This document shows positions 1-8,236 of a DNA stretch of 64,000 nt, one piece after another (positions within the stretch are counted from its first letter, which is position 1; every line of letters starts with the position of its first letter). The notes beneath the pieces are model-generated. The model did no database searches and was not told where the DNA came from. It saw only the letters and a program-made list of their open reading frames with translations. A program made the position numbers and the translations under genes. The stretch lies in contig NZ_CAKZHV010000001.1 of the NCBI RefSeq assembly GCF_936927845.1, forward strand, positions 14,831 through 78,830. The letters are read 5' to 3'. Source of the DNA: an uncultured Sphingomonas sp. (GTDB taxonomy: Bacteria > Pseudomonadota > Alphaproteobacteria > Sphingomonadales > Sphingomonadaceae).

Positions 1-1370
1 TCCTTGCCCGCGCGGATCGCGAGCATCGGCGCATCCGCGCACATGGCGGTGAAACCCATCACCGTTTCATAGACCGCACCGATCTGCTCGACGCTGAGCG
101 CCCGGTACGCGACGCGCTCCCCGCCGAGCATCAGCAGATTGTCGAGCACGCGCAGCACGCAGCCGTCGCTGACCGGCAACACCTGCTCGAGCTCGTCCGG
201 CTCGTCGCGCCCGAGCAGAAAGGGAAAGGCATGCTCACTGAACAAGGTGCCGCCGCGCGCCTGCATGAACCCCGATGCGTGCCCACGATCGACCAGCCGG
301 AACAACGCCAGCAGCCGACCCCAGGCACCGCGCCGGTCGTCGATCGTGTCGGGGTAGAGCGCCGCATCGTCGCGCAGCCGCAGGTGCAGCCCGCCGAGCG
401 CATATCCCTGCTCGTACAGTGACGCCGCAGCACCGCCCGCCGCCGACGGCATCAGCCCGCGATCCTCGGCGTAGAGGATGAAGATCAGCCGCAGCAGCAC
501 GGTCAGCACGCCCTCGTACAGATGCTGCGGCCGATGCGCGGCGAGCGCCCGGATGCGCTGCGGCGCAGCGGCATCCAATCCGCGCAGCAGTTCGTGCAGA
601 CTGGCGAGCACCTGACCTGACAGGCGCGACGATACGTCGGCCTGCGCGGCGCGGCTTTCCGCCAGGATCGAGGGCAGGCGGTGCGACGGCGGCCCGGTGA
701 ACAGCGCGTGGGCGTCGAGCAGCAGCTTCAATCCCGCCAGCATGCCGCGTCCCGCGGTCGTGGCGAGCGGTGTGAGCGGCCAGGTAATGTGCCCCGATGC
801 TTCGCCGCGCGGTGCGACGACCAGGCGCAGCACCGGCTCGATCGCATCATGCTCATCCCCCTCGCGCGCCGATCGCCCGGTCTCGCGCGCACCGATGATC
901 ACGCCGGCGAGTACGCCGGTTTCGCGCAGCAATCGCTCGAACCGCTGCTGCGCAGTCGCTTCCCACCCCTCGAGCGCGCCGCGACGATCGAGCACCAGCG
1001 TGTCACGCTCGACGCGCACCAGCAATTGCGGCGCGCCATCCGCGTCCAGTACCGCCCAATCGGGTTCGAGCAATGTGTCCTGTTCGCTAAAGGCGAAGCG
1101 GCATGCCTCGGGCAGCATCGGCCCGTCCGGTGCCCCCGCCACCTGCCCGGCGGGCCAGCCGAGCACGTCGCGGAACAGCGGCCAGTAATCGCCTGCGCTC
1201 CGACCGCCTTTGCCCTGCGGCATCGCGTGCGCCACCGCCTCGCCATCCACCGCGCTTTGCGGCGCGGGCCACAGCCCGATGCGCGCGAGCGCGGCGGGGG
1301 CGACGACGAGCCCGACCGGCTGGAGATAACCGATCCAGTCGTGCGCTCCGCCCGGAACCGGTCCGCTCAT
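1..1370 (-). CDS. Large adenine-specific DNA methyltransferase, DISARM DrmMI-like, N-terminal part only (gene continues past the left edge)
   Basis: An open frame starts at ATG 1370 and stays open to the window edge (456 codons visible). Its ATG overlaps the TGA of the upstream helicase gene by four bases (ATGA, 1367-1370), so the two are co-translated. Visible blocks match the N-terminal half of Eco57I/type IIG-like methylases: 'APRGEASG', 'RLIFILYAEDRGLMP', 'GGTLFSEHAFPFLLGR' and 'LSVEQIGAVYETVMGF'. The SAM-binding and NPPY-type catalytic motifs would lie beyond the edge, so methylation activity is inferred from family and neighbour. A DrmD-like helicase directly upstream matches class 1 DISARM, where this enzyme marks host DNA. 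It could instead belong to a stand-alone restriction-modification system. Seeing drmA, drmB and drmC further left would settle this. Confidence 0.8.
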   Translation of the reverse strand, partial: MSGPVPGGAHDWIGYLQPVGLVVAPAALARIGLWPAPQSAVDGEAVAHAMPQGKGGRSAGDYWPLFRDVLGWPAGQVAGAPDGPMLPEACRFAFSEQDTLLEPDWAVLDADGAPQLLVRVERDTLVLDRRGALEGWEATAQQRFERLLRETGVLAGVIIGARETGRSAREGDEHDAIEPVLRLVVAPRGEASGHITWPLTPLATTAGRGMLAGLKLLLDAHALFTGPPSHRLPSILAESRAAQADVSSRLSGQVLASLHELLRGLDAAAPQRIRALAAHRPQHLYEGVLTVLLRLIFILYAEDRGLMPSAAGGAAASLYEQGYALGGLHLRLRDDAALYPDTIDDRRGAWGRLLALFRLVDRGHASGFMQARGGTLFSEHAFPFLLGRDEPDELEQVLPVSDGCVLRVLDNLLMLGGERVAYRALSVEQIGAVYETVMGFTAMCADAPMLAIRAGK

Positions 1371-4300
1371 GCGTCGGGCCAGAGATAGACGAGGCCGATC
1401 GGCTCGACCCGTGTCGCGCAGATGCGCGCGGCGGCCCGCAGCCGCTCGGGTTCGCGCACCAGTTCGTCGTCGAGCCGCGTCGCCGCGCGCGCCCAAGAGC
1501 GGCGGTCGGCGGCGCGCTGCCGCGCTTCGGCGGGGTCGAGCAACAGTGCGAGCTGCGCGTCATCCTGCCCGCGCTCGCGCCGGATGCGGGCGATCCGCGC
1601 CTCCAGTAGTGTTTCGAGCCCGCGTGCCTCGGCGGCGGCGCGGCGCGTGATCTCGCCCGCAACGCGCTCGACCCGCTGCGCGGCCCGCGCCTCCAGCACC
1701 GGTCGCAGGTCGGCGACGTCACGCGCGGCGGCGGCGGTCGCGCGCTCGGCGATGTCGTGGTCGGCGTCCTGCGCGGTGCGAAGCGCGGCGAGCAGGTGAT
1801 CGAGCACGCGCGCCTCTGCGTCGCGGCCCTCGGCCAGCGCGCGCAGGGGCGCATCATGGATGCTGCGATCGCGCCAGTCGGCGGCGACGCTCACCATCTC
1901 CTCGTGCAACCGCGCCGCGCCTTCGCCGTAGAGGGCCAACCGGCCGAGCAGCACGACGCGCGGCGCCGGCGTGGCCGCGGTGCGGATGGCGCAGGCGCGC
2001 TCCAGTCCGTGGCGGAACCCGGCGGAGATGAAGCGGCCGAGCAGCCGGCGCACCAGCCGGTGTTCGAGGTGCAGGTGGACGACATCGCCCGCGTCGCGCC
2101 CGTCGGGCAGGATCGCGGGTGCGAAGCTGATGCGGCGCACCGCGGCGTCGCGCGACTGCCGCCAGTCGCGCGCACGCTCGTCGCCGCGCATCGGCCGTGC
2201 GCGCAACTCGTCCAGCATCACCGACCAGCTCGGATCGTGCGCGAAGGCGGGTGCCTGCTCGTCGAGCGCGAGGACGGGCGTGTCGCCGAAGGTCGCGGCT
2301 TCGCGCCATGCACCGCCCGCCTGCGCGAGCGCCAGCCCGACGACCGATTGCAGTTCCGATGGATCGACGCCGACGCGCGCACGCGCTTGTTCCAGCGCGA
2401 TGGCGAGATCGGCCTGCTCGCGCCGCAACCGCGCCAGCCGCGCCTCCGTGCCGTCGTCGAGGTCGCGCATTGCGGCGCGCACGCGCGCGTCCGCCTCCTC
2501 GTCGCGCACCCGATCCGCCAGCGCCTGCGCCGCGCCGCGGTCGATCCCCGCCTGCGCCAGCCGATCGGCGATCCGCGCACCCAGCACCTGCCCGGCGGAG
2601 CCGAGCTGCTGGCGGATCAGCTCGGTCTTGCGCACCAGCGCACCCAGCACGACGTCCTCGGGTCGCTGTGCGTAGCTGAAATAACGGCAGAACACGACCG
2701 GGCTGGGTTGCAGCTTACGATCGATGCGGCCGTTGCGCTGTTCCAGCCGCGACGGGTTCCACGGCAGATCGACGTGGATCAGATCATGGCATTGCGCCTG
2801 CAGATTGATCCCCTCGCGCGCGGCATCGGTGCAGATCAGGATGCGTAAGGGTGCCGCAGGATCGTTGAACGCGCGCTTGATCGCCTCGCGCCGCTCGGGC
2901 GTCGTCACGCCGGTGAAGCTGTCGATCCGCTCCGCCTCACATGCGTCGTCGGGGTCGAGCAGCACCTGCAGCTGTCGCTGCAACCAGCGCCGCGTGTCCT
3001 CATATTCGGTAAACAGGATCAACCGCCGCTCGTGCCAGCGCCCGTCGGGCTGCTGCAGGTGCGTGCGCGCCCAGTCGACGATCCAGCGCACCCGCGCGTC
3101 GGGCGCACCGCGCGCGCCTTCCGCTATCTCGAGCATCGCCGCGGCGTGCGCGCGTTCGGCGCGCAGCTGCTCCGCCGACGCGGCTCGCGCCCCGGCAAGC
3201 GCCGCCGCCTCGGCCGCAGCCGCGTCGCGCTGCGCCAGCAGGTCGAGCGCGGCCTGTTCGTCGCTCCCCGCCCTGGTCTCGGAATTACTCGTCACCGCGG
3301 TGAGGCCGACGCGCTCACCCGCGATTGCGCGGTCGAGCCCAGCGATATGGACCCGCAACGTCCGCGCAAAAGCGGCGATCGATGACAGCAGCCGCTGTTG
3401 TAATCCGACAAAGGCGAGCCGCGCCCGCGCGCGCTGCGCACCCGAGGCGCGCGCGATCCGCCGCTCGCGCAACGAGCGGTAATCGGCGAGCATCGCCGCG
3501 AGCACCAGTTCGGGCGCGTCGGCGGGCAGGTCGTCGATCAGCACCGCCTCGACCACCCGCTCGGGAAAGGCTTCGCCGAGCGCGCGCAGATCGCTTTTCA
3601 ACCGGCGCACCATGACCGGTTCTAGGTCGGCGGCGCGGACGGGCACGCCGCGCGTGAAGCGCTGCGGATCAAGCAGTTCGAGCAAGGTCGTGAAACTGTT
3701 GGAATGGCCGTTGTGCGGGGTTGCCGACAGGAACAATCGGTGCTCGAAACGCTCGGACAGGTCGCGCAAGGCACGCGTGAACTGGCTCTCGATCGCGTAG
3801 CGTCCGCTGCCCGCCGGTGCTGCTTGATGCGCTTCGTCGAGGATCAGCAGCGAGCGTGCGCGGAAATCCTCCAGCACGTCGCGCAGGCCCGCGACATAGG
3901 TTTCGTCGCCGAGCAGCCGGTGTGACAGAATGAAGCGTGATCCAGCGGCCCAGGGATTGGCACCGTAACCGCGCCGCCGCCGGAGCGCCTCTAGATGGTC
4001 GGCGTCGACGATCTCGAAACTGAGCCCGAATTTGGTCTGCAACTCGTCGCGCCATTGCTGCGTCATCGACGGCGGCGCGAGTACCAGGGTAAAATCGACG
4101 CGCCGGCGCAGCAGCAGCTCGCGCAGCACCAGCCCGGCCTCCACCGTTTTGCCCAGGCCAACGTCGTCCGCGATCAGCAAGTTGACGCGCGGCAACCGCA
4201 GCGCCTTTCGCAGGGGCAGTAGCTGGTAGGGATCAAGCCGGATGCCGGCGCGGAACGGCGCCTGAAACAGGTCGCGCTCGGCGGCGGTCGCGGTGCGCCA

Positions 4301-4534
4301 GCGCACCGTGCGCAGATAAGCGGAGAAGGTCGCCGCGTCGCCGCCGCCGCGCGCGCCCGGCTGGCCGAGCGACGCCCATGCCTCTTCGTCGTGCAGGCGC
4401 GCGTCGACCTCCGTGCCCCACAGCACCTGCGCTTCCTCGCCGCTCGCGTCGTCGTCGATACAGGCGAGCCGATGTCCTTCGAGAGGATGGCCGGGCTGCG
4501 CCTCGACCATCCACAAGCGCCCGCGCAGCGACAC
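1367..4534 (-). CDS. drmD: SNF2-family helicase, DISARM DrmD-like
   Basis: This is a 1055-residue SNF2/RapA-type ATPase. Counting from GTG 4534, a Walker A motif (DDVGLGKT) lies at residues 123-130, a DEAH box at 233-236, SATPHNG near 270, and the C-terminal helicase lobe with 'CTDAAREGINLQ' and 'QRNGRIDRKLQ' near 568-609. The length, the N-terminal 'GQFVSLRGRLW...IDDDA' block and the coupled downstream methylase fit DrmD of class 1 DISARM, an anti-phage system. The start is uncertain: GTG 4534 has no ribosome binding site, and the conserved N-terminal block continues about 20 codons upstream until an in-frame TGA. A strong ribosome binding site with ATG 4598 lies in the neighbouring frame (see the entry there). 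A frameshift near the 5' end is therefore likely, either real or a sequencing error. Confidence 0.8.
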   Translation of the reverse strand: MSLRGRLWMVEAQPGHPLEGHRLACIDDDASGEEAQVLWGTEVDARLHDEEAWASLGQPGARGGGDAATFSAYLRTVRWRTATAAERDLFQAPFRAGIRLDPYQLLPLRKALRLPRVNLLIADDVGLGKTVEAGLVLRELLLRRRVDFTLVLAPPSMTQQWRDELQTKFGLSFEIVDADHLEALRRRRGYGANPWAAGSRFILSHRLLGDETYVAGLRDVLEDFRARSLLILDEAHQAAPAGSGRYAIESQFTRALRDLSERFEHRLFLSATPHNGHSNSFTTLLELLDPQRFTRGVPVRAADLEPVMVRRLKSDLRALGEAFPERVVEAVLIDDLPADAPELVLAAMLADYRSLRERRIARASGAQRARARLAFVGLQQRLLSSIAAFARTLRVHIAGLDRAIAGERVGLTAVTSNSETRAGSDEQAALDLLAQRDAAAAEAAALAGARAASAEQLRAERAHAAAMLEIAEGARGAPDARVRWIVDWARTHLQQPDGRWHERRLILFTEYEDTRRWLQRQLQVLLDPDDACEAERIDSFTGVTTPERREAIKRAFNDPAAPLRILICTDAAREGINLQAQCHDLIHVDLPWNPSRLEQRNGRIDRKLQPSPVVFCRYFSYAQRPEDVVLGALVRKTELIRQQLGSAGQVLGARIADRLAQAGIDRGAAQALADRVRDEEADARVRAAMRDLDDGTEARLARLRREQADLAIALEQARARVGVDPSELQSVVGLALAQAGGAWREAATFGDTPVLALDEQAPAFAHDPSWSVMLDELRARPMRGDERARDWRQSRDAAVRRISFAPAILPDGRDAGDVVHLHLEHRLVRRLLGRFISAGFRHGLERACAIRTAATPAPRVVLLGRLALYGEGAARLHEEMVSVAADWRDRSIHDAPLRALAEGRDAEARVLDHLLAALRTAQDADHDIAERATAAAARDVADLRPVLEARAAQRVERVAGEITRRAAAEARGLETLLEARIARIRRERGQDDAQLALLLDPAEARQRAADRRSWARAATRLDDELVREPERLRAAARICATRVEPIGLVYLWPDA

Positions 4535-4595
4535 GAACTGGCCGATGCCCGGTGGTGCGGGCGTGGGCGTGGCGCAGTCGGCTGCCCGCGTCGGT

Positions 4596-4612
4596 CATGC
4601 GCCACTCCTCCC
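4596..4612 (-). promoter_or_regulatory. Strong ribosome binding site and ATG out of frame with drmD
   Basis: On the minus strand GGGAGGAG (4612-4605) sits six bases before ATG 4598, the best translation start in this intergenic region. From that ATG the frame runs about 120 codons inside drmD but is one base off the drmD frame, whose own upstream frame is closed by the TGA overlapping this ATG. Removing one base between about 4540 and 4595 would join this start to the helicase. The remaining 4613-4775 stretch is the divergent promoter region between drmD and cas3, and I see no clear sigma-70 boxes in it. Confidence 0.6.
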
Positions 4613-4787
4613 TGTGCGTCGCATCGCAGCGTGCGCAAACACTGCCGCCAAGCCAAACCGGGATGCATCCGCTTCGGTGGTGTCCAACGTGGTTTGCGGG
4701 TTTGCAGCAGCTAGCGCGCCAAGCTGTAAGCAATGACGTTCGATCAGGCGCCGGCGCGCGTTAGGTTAGACGTGCAGGAGGGGTGTC

Positions 4788-7310
4788 ATGACGATCACGC
4801 ACGACAAACCCTGGGCAAAACTGGCGCGCGACGATGACGGCGCGCTGGCCGCGGCATTGCCGCTGGTCGACCATTGTCTCGACATCGGCGCCGCGATGGA
4901 GGTGGTGGTCGATGCGTGGCGCGCGCCGCTCACGGCTGCCGCGGGCCGCGTGCTGAGCGCGCAGGACATCGCGCGGCTGTGTGCGCTCGCGGCGCTGCAC
5001 GACATCGGCAAGGCCAACCGGGGCTTTCAAGCCCGGATCGATCCTAAGGTCAGGGACAAGGTCAGCCACACGGGGCCGGTCGCGGCGCTGCTCAACCATT
5101 CGGTGCTGAGCCGCGGTGAGGCGGCGCGGACGCTGAACGCGATGGTGCATGATTGGGAGGCACGCGAATATTTGGCTGCCGTGATGGCGCATCATGGCCG
5201 CCCTTTGTCCGAGTTTCACGTCGACGCCGCGGTGCACACCGGCCGCTGGACCAGACACAATGAGCATTGGTGGATCAAAGCCGATGACCCCGCGCGTCAT
5301 GTCGTGCCGGTAATCGACGCGGTTCGCGCGCGCTGGCCGCTGGCGTGGCAGGCGGGCGCGCCGCTGCCCGACGCGCCGCGGCTGGTCGCGCTGTTCGCCG
5401 GGCTGGTGACGCTCGCCGACTGGCTCGGTTCCGACACGCGCCGTCTGCCGGTCGGGGCACCGCACGGCTCGGCGCGCGAACCGCTGCGCGTCGAGCAGGT
5501 CCGCGCCGCCGCGCACGCCCGCGGGTTCCTGCCACTCGACACGCCTCCGGGCGATTTCGCGCAAGCGTTCGGCTTCACCCCGCACGCCTTCCAGACTGAC
5601 GCCGCGCGCGACGATCTCGGCGCGGTCGCGCTGATCGAGGCCGAGACCGGATCGGGCAAGACCGAGGCGGCGCTGTGGCGCTGGCTCGAGCTCCGGCGGC
5701 GCGGGCAGGTCGACGGGCTGTTCTTCGCGCTGCCGACGCGCTCGGCCGCGGTGCAACTCCACGCCCGCGTCAACGCGATGCTGAAGCGCGTGTGGCACAA
5801 GAACGCGCCCGAGGCGATGCTCGCGGTGCCCGGCTATCTGCGCGCCGGCGACGCGAACGGGCAGGCGCTGCCCGGCTACGCGGTGCGCTGGGATGACGAT
5901 GCGGCCGGTCGCGGCGCACCCGACGCGCGCTGGGCGGCGGAGCGGAGCCTCAATTTTCTTGCCGCGCGTGTCGCGGTCGGCACGATCGACCAGGCGCTGC
6001 TCGGTATCCTGCCGGTCAAGCACGCGCTGTTCCGCGCCGGCATGCTGTCGCGCAGCCTGCTGGTGGTCGACGAGGTCCACGCGTCGGACCACTACATGTC
6101 CGAACTGCTCGCACGGTTGCTCGACCACCACGTCGCGGTCGGCGGCCATGCGTTGCTGCTGTCGGCGACGCTCGGCGCATCGGCCCGCGCCCGCTTGCTC
6201 CACACAGACACGCCACCGCTCGCCGCGGCGGAAGCGCAGCCGTACCCCGCGCTGTCGGGCAGTGCCGTGCCACTCCGACCCGCTACGGCTGCGGCGCGCG
6301 CGGGCAAGCACGTCGCGGTCGACGTCGCCGCGCTGATGCATGACGCCGACGCGATCGCCGCGCACGCGGTTCAAGCGGCGCGCGAAGGTGCGTCGGTGCT
6401 GGTGGTGCGCAACAGCGTCGCCGGCGCAGTGGCAGTGGTGCAGGCAGTGGCCGACACCGCGCCCGACCTTGCGTTCCGGGTCGAGCGCGTCGCGACGCTC
6501 CACCACGGCCGCTTCGCGCGCGACGATCGCGAACGGCTGGACACCGCAGTCGAACGCGCGTTCGGCAAGGGCCGGCTGGCGCGCGGGCAGGTGCTGGTCG
6601 GCACGCAGACGCTGGAACAGTCGCTCGATATCGATAGCGACTTCCTCGTCACCGACCTGGCGCCGATCGACGTGCTGCTGCAGCGGATCGGTCGGCTGCA
6701 TCGTCACGCGCGCGAGGATCGCGGTGCGTTCGCGCAGGCGCGCGTGCTCGTGCTGCGCCCGCCCGAGCGCGACCTGTCGCCGCTGCTCGGCAAGACGAAC
6801 GGCGCGCGCCACGGGCTCGGCAGCGTTTACCCCAACGTCGTGCAACTCGAGGCGACGCTTCGCCTGCTGGAGGACACACCCGAGATCGTCATTCCGCGCG
6901 ACAACCGCCGGCTGGTCGAACGCGCGCTCCACCCAGAGGCGTTGGCCGCAGTGATCGCAGGCGACATCGTGTGGAGCAATCACGCGAACGAGCGCGCGGG
7001 CGGCGACCATGCCGCGGCCGAGAGTGCGCGCCGCATCGCGCTCGATCTGTCGCAACCGTTCCGCACGCTGACGTTCGCCGACGTTGACGAGGAGGTCGCC
7101 ACCCGGCTCGGCGCGCGCGACCTGCTGGTCGATCTGCCCGAACCGCTCGCCAGTCCGTTCGGGGGCGTGGTGACCCGCATCGCGATCCCGCATCACATGG
7201 CGCGCGGCATCGGCGCGCGCGACGAACCGCAACTGATCGACGCGAATAGCTTCCACCTTGGCACCAGGTGCTTCGGTTACGATCAATGGGGCCTGCACGC
7301 GCTTGCGTGA
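4788..7310 (+). CDS. cas3: CRISPR-associated helicase/nuclease Cas3, HD domain fused to helicase (orphan)
   Basis: An 840-residue Cas3 with an N-terminal HD nuclease and an SF2 helicase. HD signatures are H29, 'LHDIGKANRGFQ' (H71-D72), 'SHTG' (H94), 'MAHHGRP' (H135-H136) and 'TLADWLGSD' (D211). The helicase has Walker A 'ETGSGKT' (286-292), DEVH box (428-431), SAT (459-461) and 'QRIGRLHRH' (632-640). All motifs needed for ssDNA degradation and ATP-driven unwinding look intact. The start has an excellent ribosome binding site, AGGAGGGG at 4776-4783. In CRISPR systems Cas3 is recruited by Cascade, but no cas5/6/7/8, cas1/cas2 or repeat array is present; the next gene downstream belongs to a sugar locus. 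It is divergent from the DISARM-like genes, so a shared defence role is an inference. Confidence 0.9.
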   Translation: MTITHDKPWAKLARDDDGALAAALPLVDHCLDIGAAMEVVVDAWRAPLTAAAGRVLSAQDIARLCALAALHDIGKANRGFQARIDPKVRDKVSHTGPVAALLNHSVLSRGEAARTLNAMVHDWEAREYLAAVMAHHGRPLSEFHVDAAVHTGRWTRHNEHWWIKADDPARHVVPVIDAVRARWPLAWQAGAPLPDAPRLVALFAGLVTLADWLGSDTRRLPVGAPHGSAREPLRVEQVRAAAHARGFLPLDTPPGDFAQAFGFTPHAFQTDAARDDLGAVALIEAETGSGKTEAALWRWLELRRRGQVDGLFFALPTRSAAVQLHARVNAMLKRVWHKNAPEAMLAVPGYLRAGDANGQALPGYAVRWDDDAAGRGAPDARWAAERSLNFLAARVAVGTIDQALLGILPVKHALFRAGMLSRSLLVVDEVHASDHYMSELLARLLDHHVAVGGHALLLSATLGASARARLLHTDTPPLAAAEAQPYPALSGSAVPLRPATAAARAGKHVAVDVAALMHDADAIAAHAVQAAREGASVLVVRNSVAGAVAVVQAVADTAPDLAFRVERVATLHHGRFARDDRERLDTAVERAFGKGRLARGQVLVGTQTLEQSLDIDSDFLVTDLAPIDVLLQRIGRLHRHAREDRGAFAQARVLVLRPPERDLSPLLGKTNGARHGLGSVYPNVVQLEATLRLLEDTPEIVIPRDNRRLVERALHPEALAAVIAGDIVWSNHANERAGGDHAAAESARRIALDLSQPFRTLTFADVDEEVATRLGARDLLVDLPEPLASPFGGVVTRIAIPHHMARGIGARDEPQLIDANSFHLGTRCFGYDQWGLHALA

Positions 7311-7350
7311 GCCGCATCAGCTTGCGTGAGCCACATCCGCTTGGGTGAAG
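7301..7350 (+). repeat. Imperfect 19-base tandem repeat over the cas3 stop codon
   Basis: Two 19-base units (7301-7319 and 7320-7338) differ at only two positions, and a third degenerate copy begins at 7339 (GCTTGGGTGAAG). The cas3 TGA lies in the first unit. Replication slippage is the simplest explanation. With only two and a half adjacent units and no spacers it is not a CRISPR array. Confidence 0.7.
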
Positions 7351-7376
7351 GCGCGGCTTGTGGCATCGCGCCGCGC

Positions 7377-8063
7377 ATGACGATCAGCGACCAGTGGCAG
7401 CTTCGCGTCACGACGCACGGCAGCGAGGAACAGCCCGTTGTCGTGATCGACGCATTCGCGCCCGATCCGCACGGGTTGCGTGAGGATGCGACCTTTCTCG
7501 CCTTCGCGCGGATCGGAGACCATTACCCCGGCGTCCGCGCGGTCGTGCCCGAGGCCGTGCTGCGCCCGTTCGTCGCCGCGCTCGCACCGGTCGCGCGCGA
7601 CGTGTTCGGTCTCACCGACCTGAGCGTGGTCGACAGTTTCTACTCGGTCGTGACCACACCGCCGGATGCGCTCGCGCCGATCCAGCGGCTGCCGCATTTC
7701 GACGAAGTGTCGCCGACCCGCCTGGCGCTGCTCCATTACCTGTCGGAGGATGAAGCGAGCGGCACCGCCTTCTATCGGCAGCGCTCGACCGGGTACGAAT
7801 CGATCGATGCCACCCGGCTGCCCGCCTATCGCGCCGCGCTCGCCGACGATCTGGCGCGTCATGGGATGCCGGGCGCCGGCTATGTCGATGCGACATCGCC
7901 GCTGTTCGAGCAGGTCGCACGCCATCAAGGCCGCTTCAACCGCGCCATCCTTTACCGCTCCAACACGCTTCACTGCGCTGACATCCCTGCGGGCATGTCG
8001 TTCAGCGCCGATCCCTATGACGGGCGGTTGACGGTCAACACCTTCCTCGACGCGCGCGGTTGA
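7377..8063 (+). CDS. DUF6445-family protein with 2OG-Fe(II) dioxygenase-like residues
   Basis: A 228-residue soluble protein of the DUF6445 type commonly seen beside TonB-dependent receptors and tryptophan-halogenase-like genes in sphingomonads and caulobacters. I place the start at ATG 7377; an in-frame GTG at 7326 would add 17 residues that overlap the repeat and look non-conserved. The sequence shows 'LPHFDE' (H107, D109), 'SGTAFYR' at 129-135, 'LYRSNTLHCADIP' (H199) and an Arg at 217 in 'GRLTVNTF'. This HxD...H...R arrangement is that of Fe(II)/2-oxoglutarate dioxygenases, so an oxygenase role is plausible but not demonstrated. It precedes the receptor gene by 173 bases, on the same strand, and its substrate is unknown. 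Confidence 0.7.
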   Translation: MTISDQWQLRVTTHGSEEQPVVVIDAFAPDPHGLREDATFLAFARIGDHYPGVRAVVPEAVLRPFVAALAPVARDVFGLTDLSVVDSFYSVVTTPPDALAPIQRLPHFDEVSPTRLALLHYLSEDEASGTAFYRQRSTGYESIDATRLPAYRAALADDLARHGMPGAGYVDATSPLFEQVARHQGRFNRAILYRSNTLHCADIPAGMSFSADPYDGRLTVNTFLDARG

Positions 8064-8120
8064 CCATCTGCGTGTGACATCGCTGCCACAGCGAGCACGC
8101 CGTCCATGTCCACAGGCGGC

Positions 8121-8132
8121 TGAATACGTATG
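8121..8132. promoter_or_regulatory. Putative LacI-family operator upstream of the TonB-dependent receptor
   Basis: TGAATACGTATG contains the perfect palindrome ATACGTAT and lies 105 bases before the receptor start. The identical 12-mer occurs in the lacI/amylase intergenic region at 13889-13900. An AT-rich palindrome shared by two promoter regions of one locus that also encodes a LacI regulator is best read as its operator. I see no convincing sigma-70 boxes in the rest of 8064-8223. Confidence 0.6.
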
Positions 8133-8236
8133 TGGCTTTCTTGTGACTAAGACCCGACCGGGCCTAACCGACATCTATCACGCCGCATAAGCACCTCGCG
8201 CGTGGCGCGCGGAGGTGTGGCTTGGGGGAGGTTCAC

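Noticed and set aside
4761..7298. An 845-codon open frame antisense to cas3
   Set aside because: It mirrors the codon structure of cas3 in a high-GC gene, is very rich in Arg/Gln/His, lacks any recognisable domain and has no ribosome binding site. Many other long antisense frames in the window have the same cause.
7301..7350. CRISPR array next to cas3
   Set aside because: Only two and a half adjacent 19-base units without spacers; no repeat-spacer pattern anywhere else in the window.
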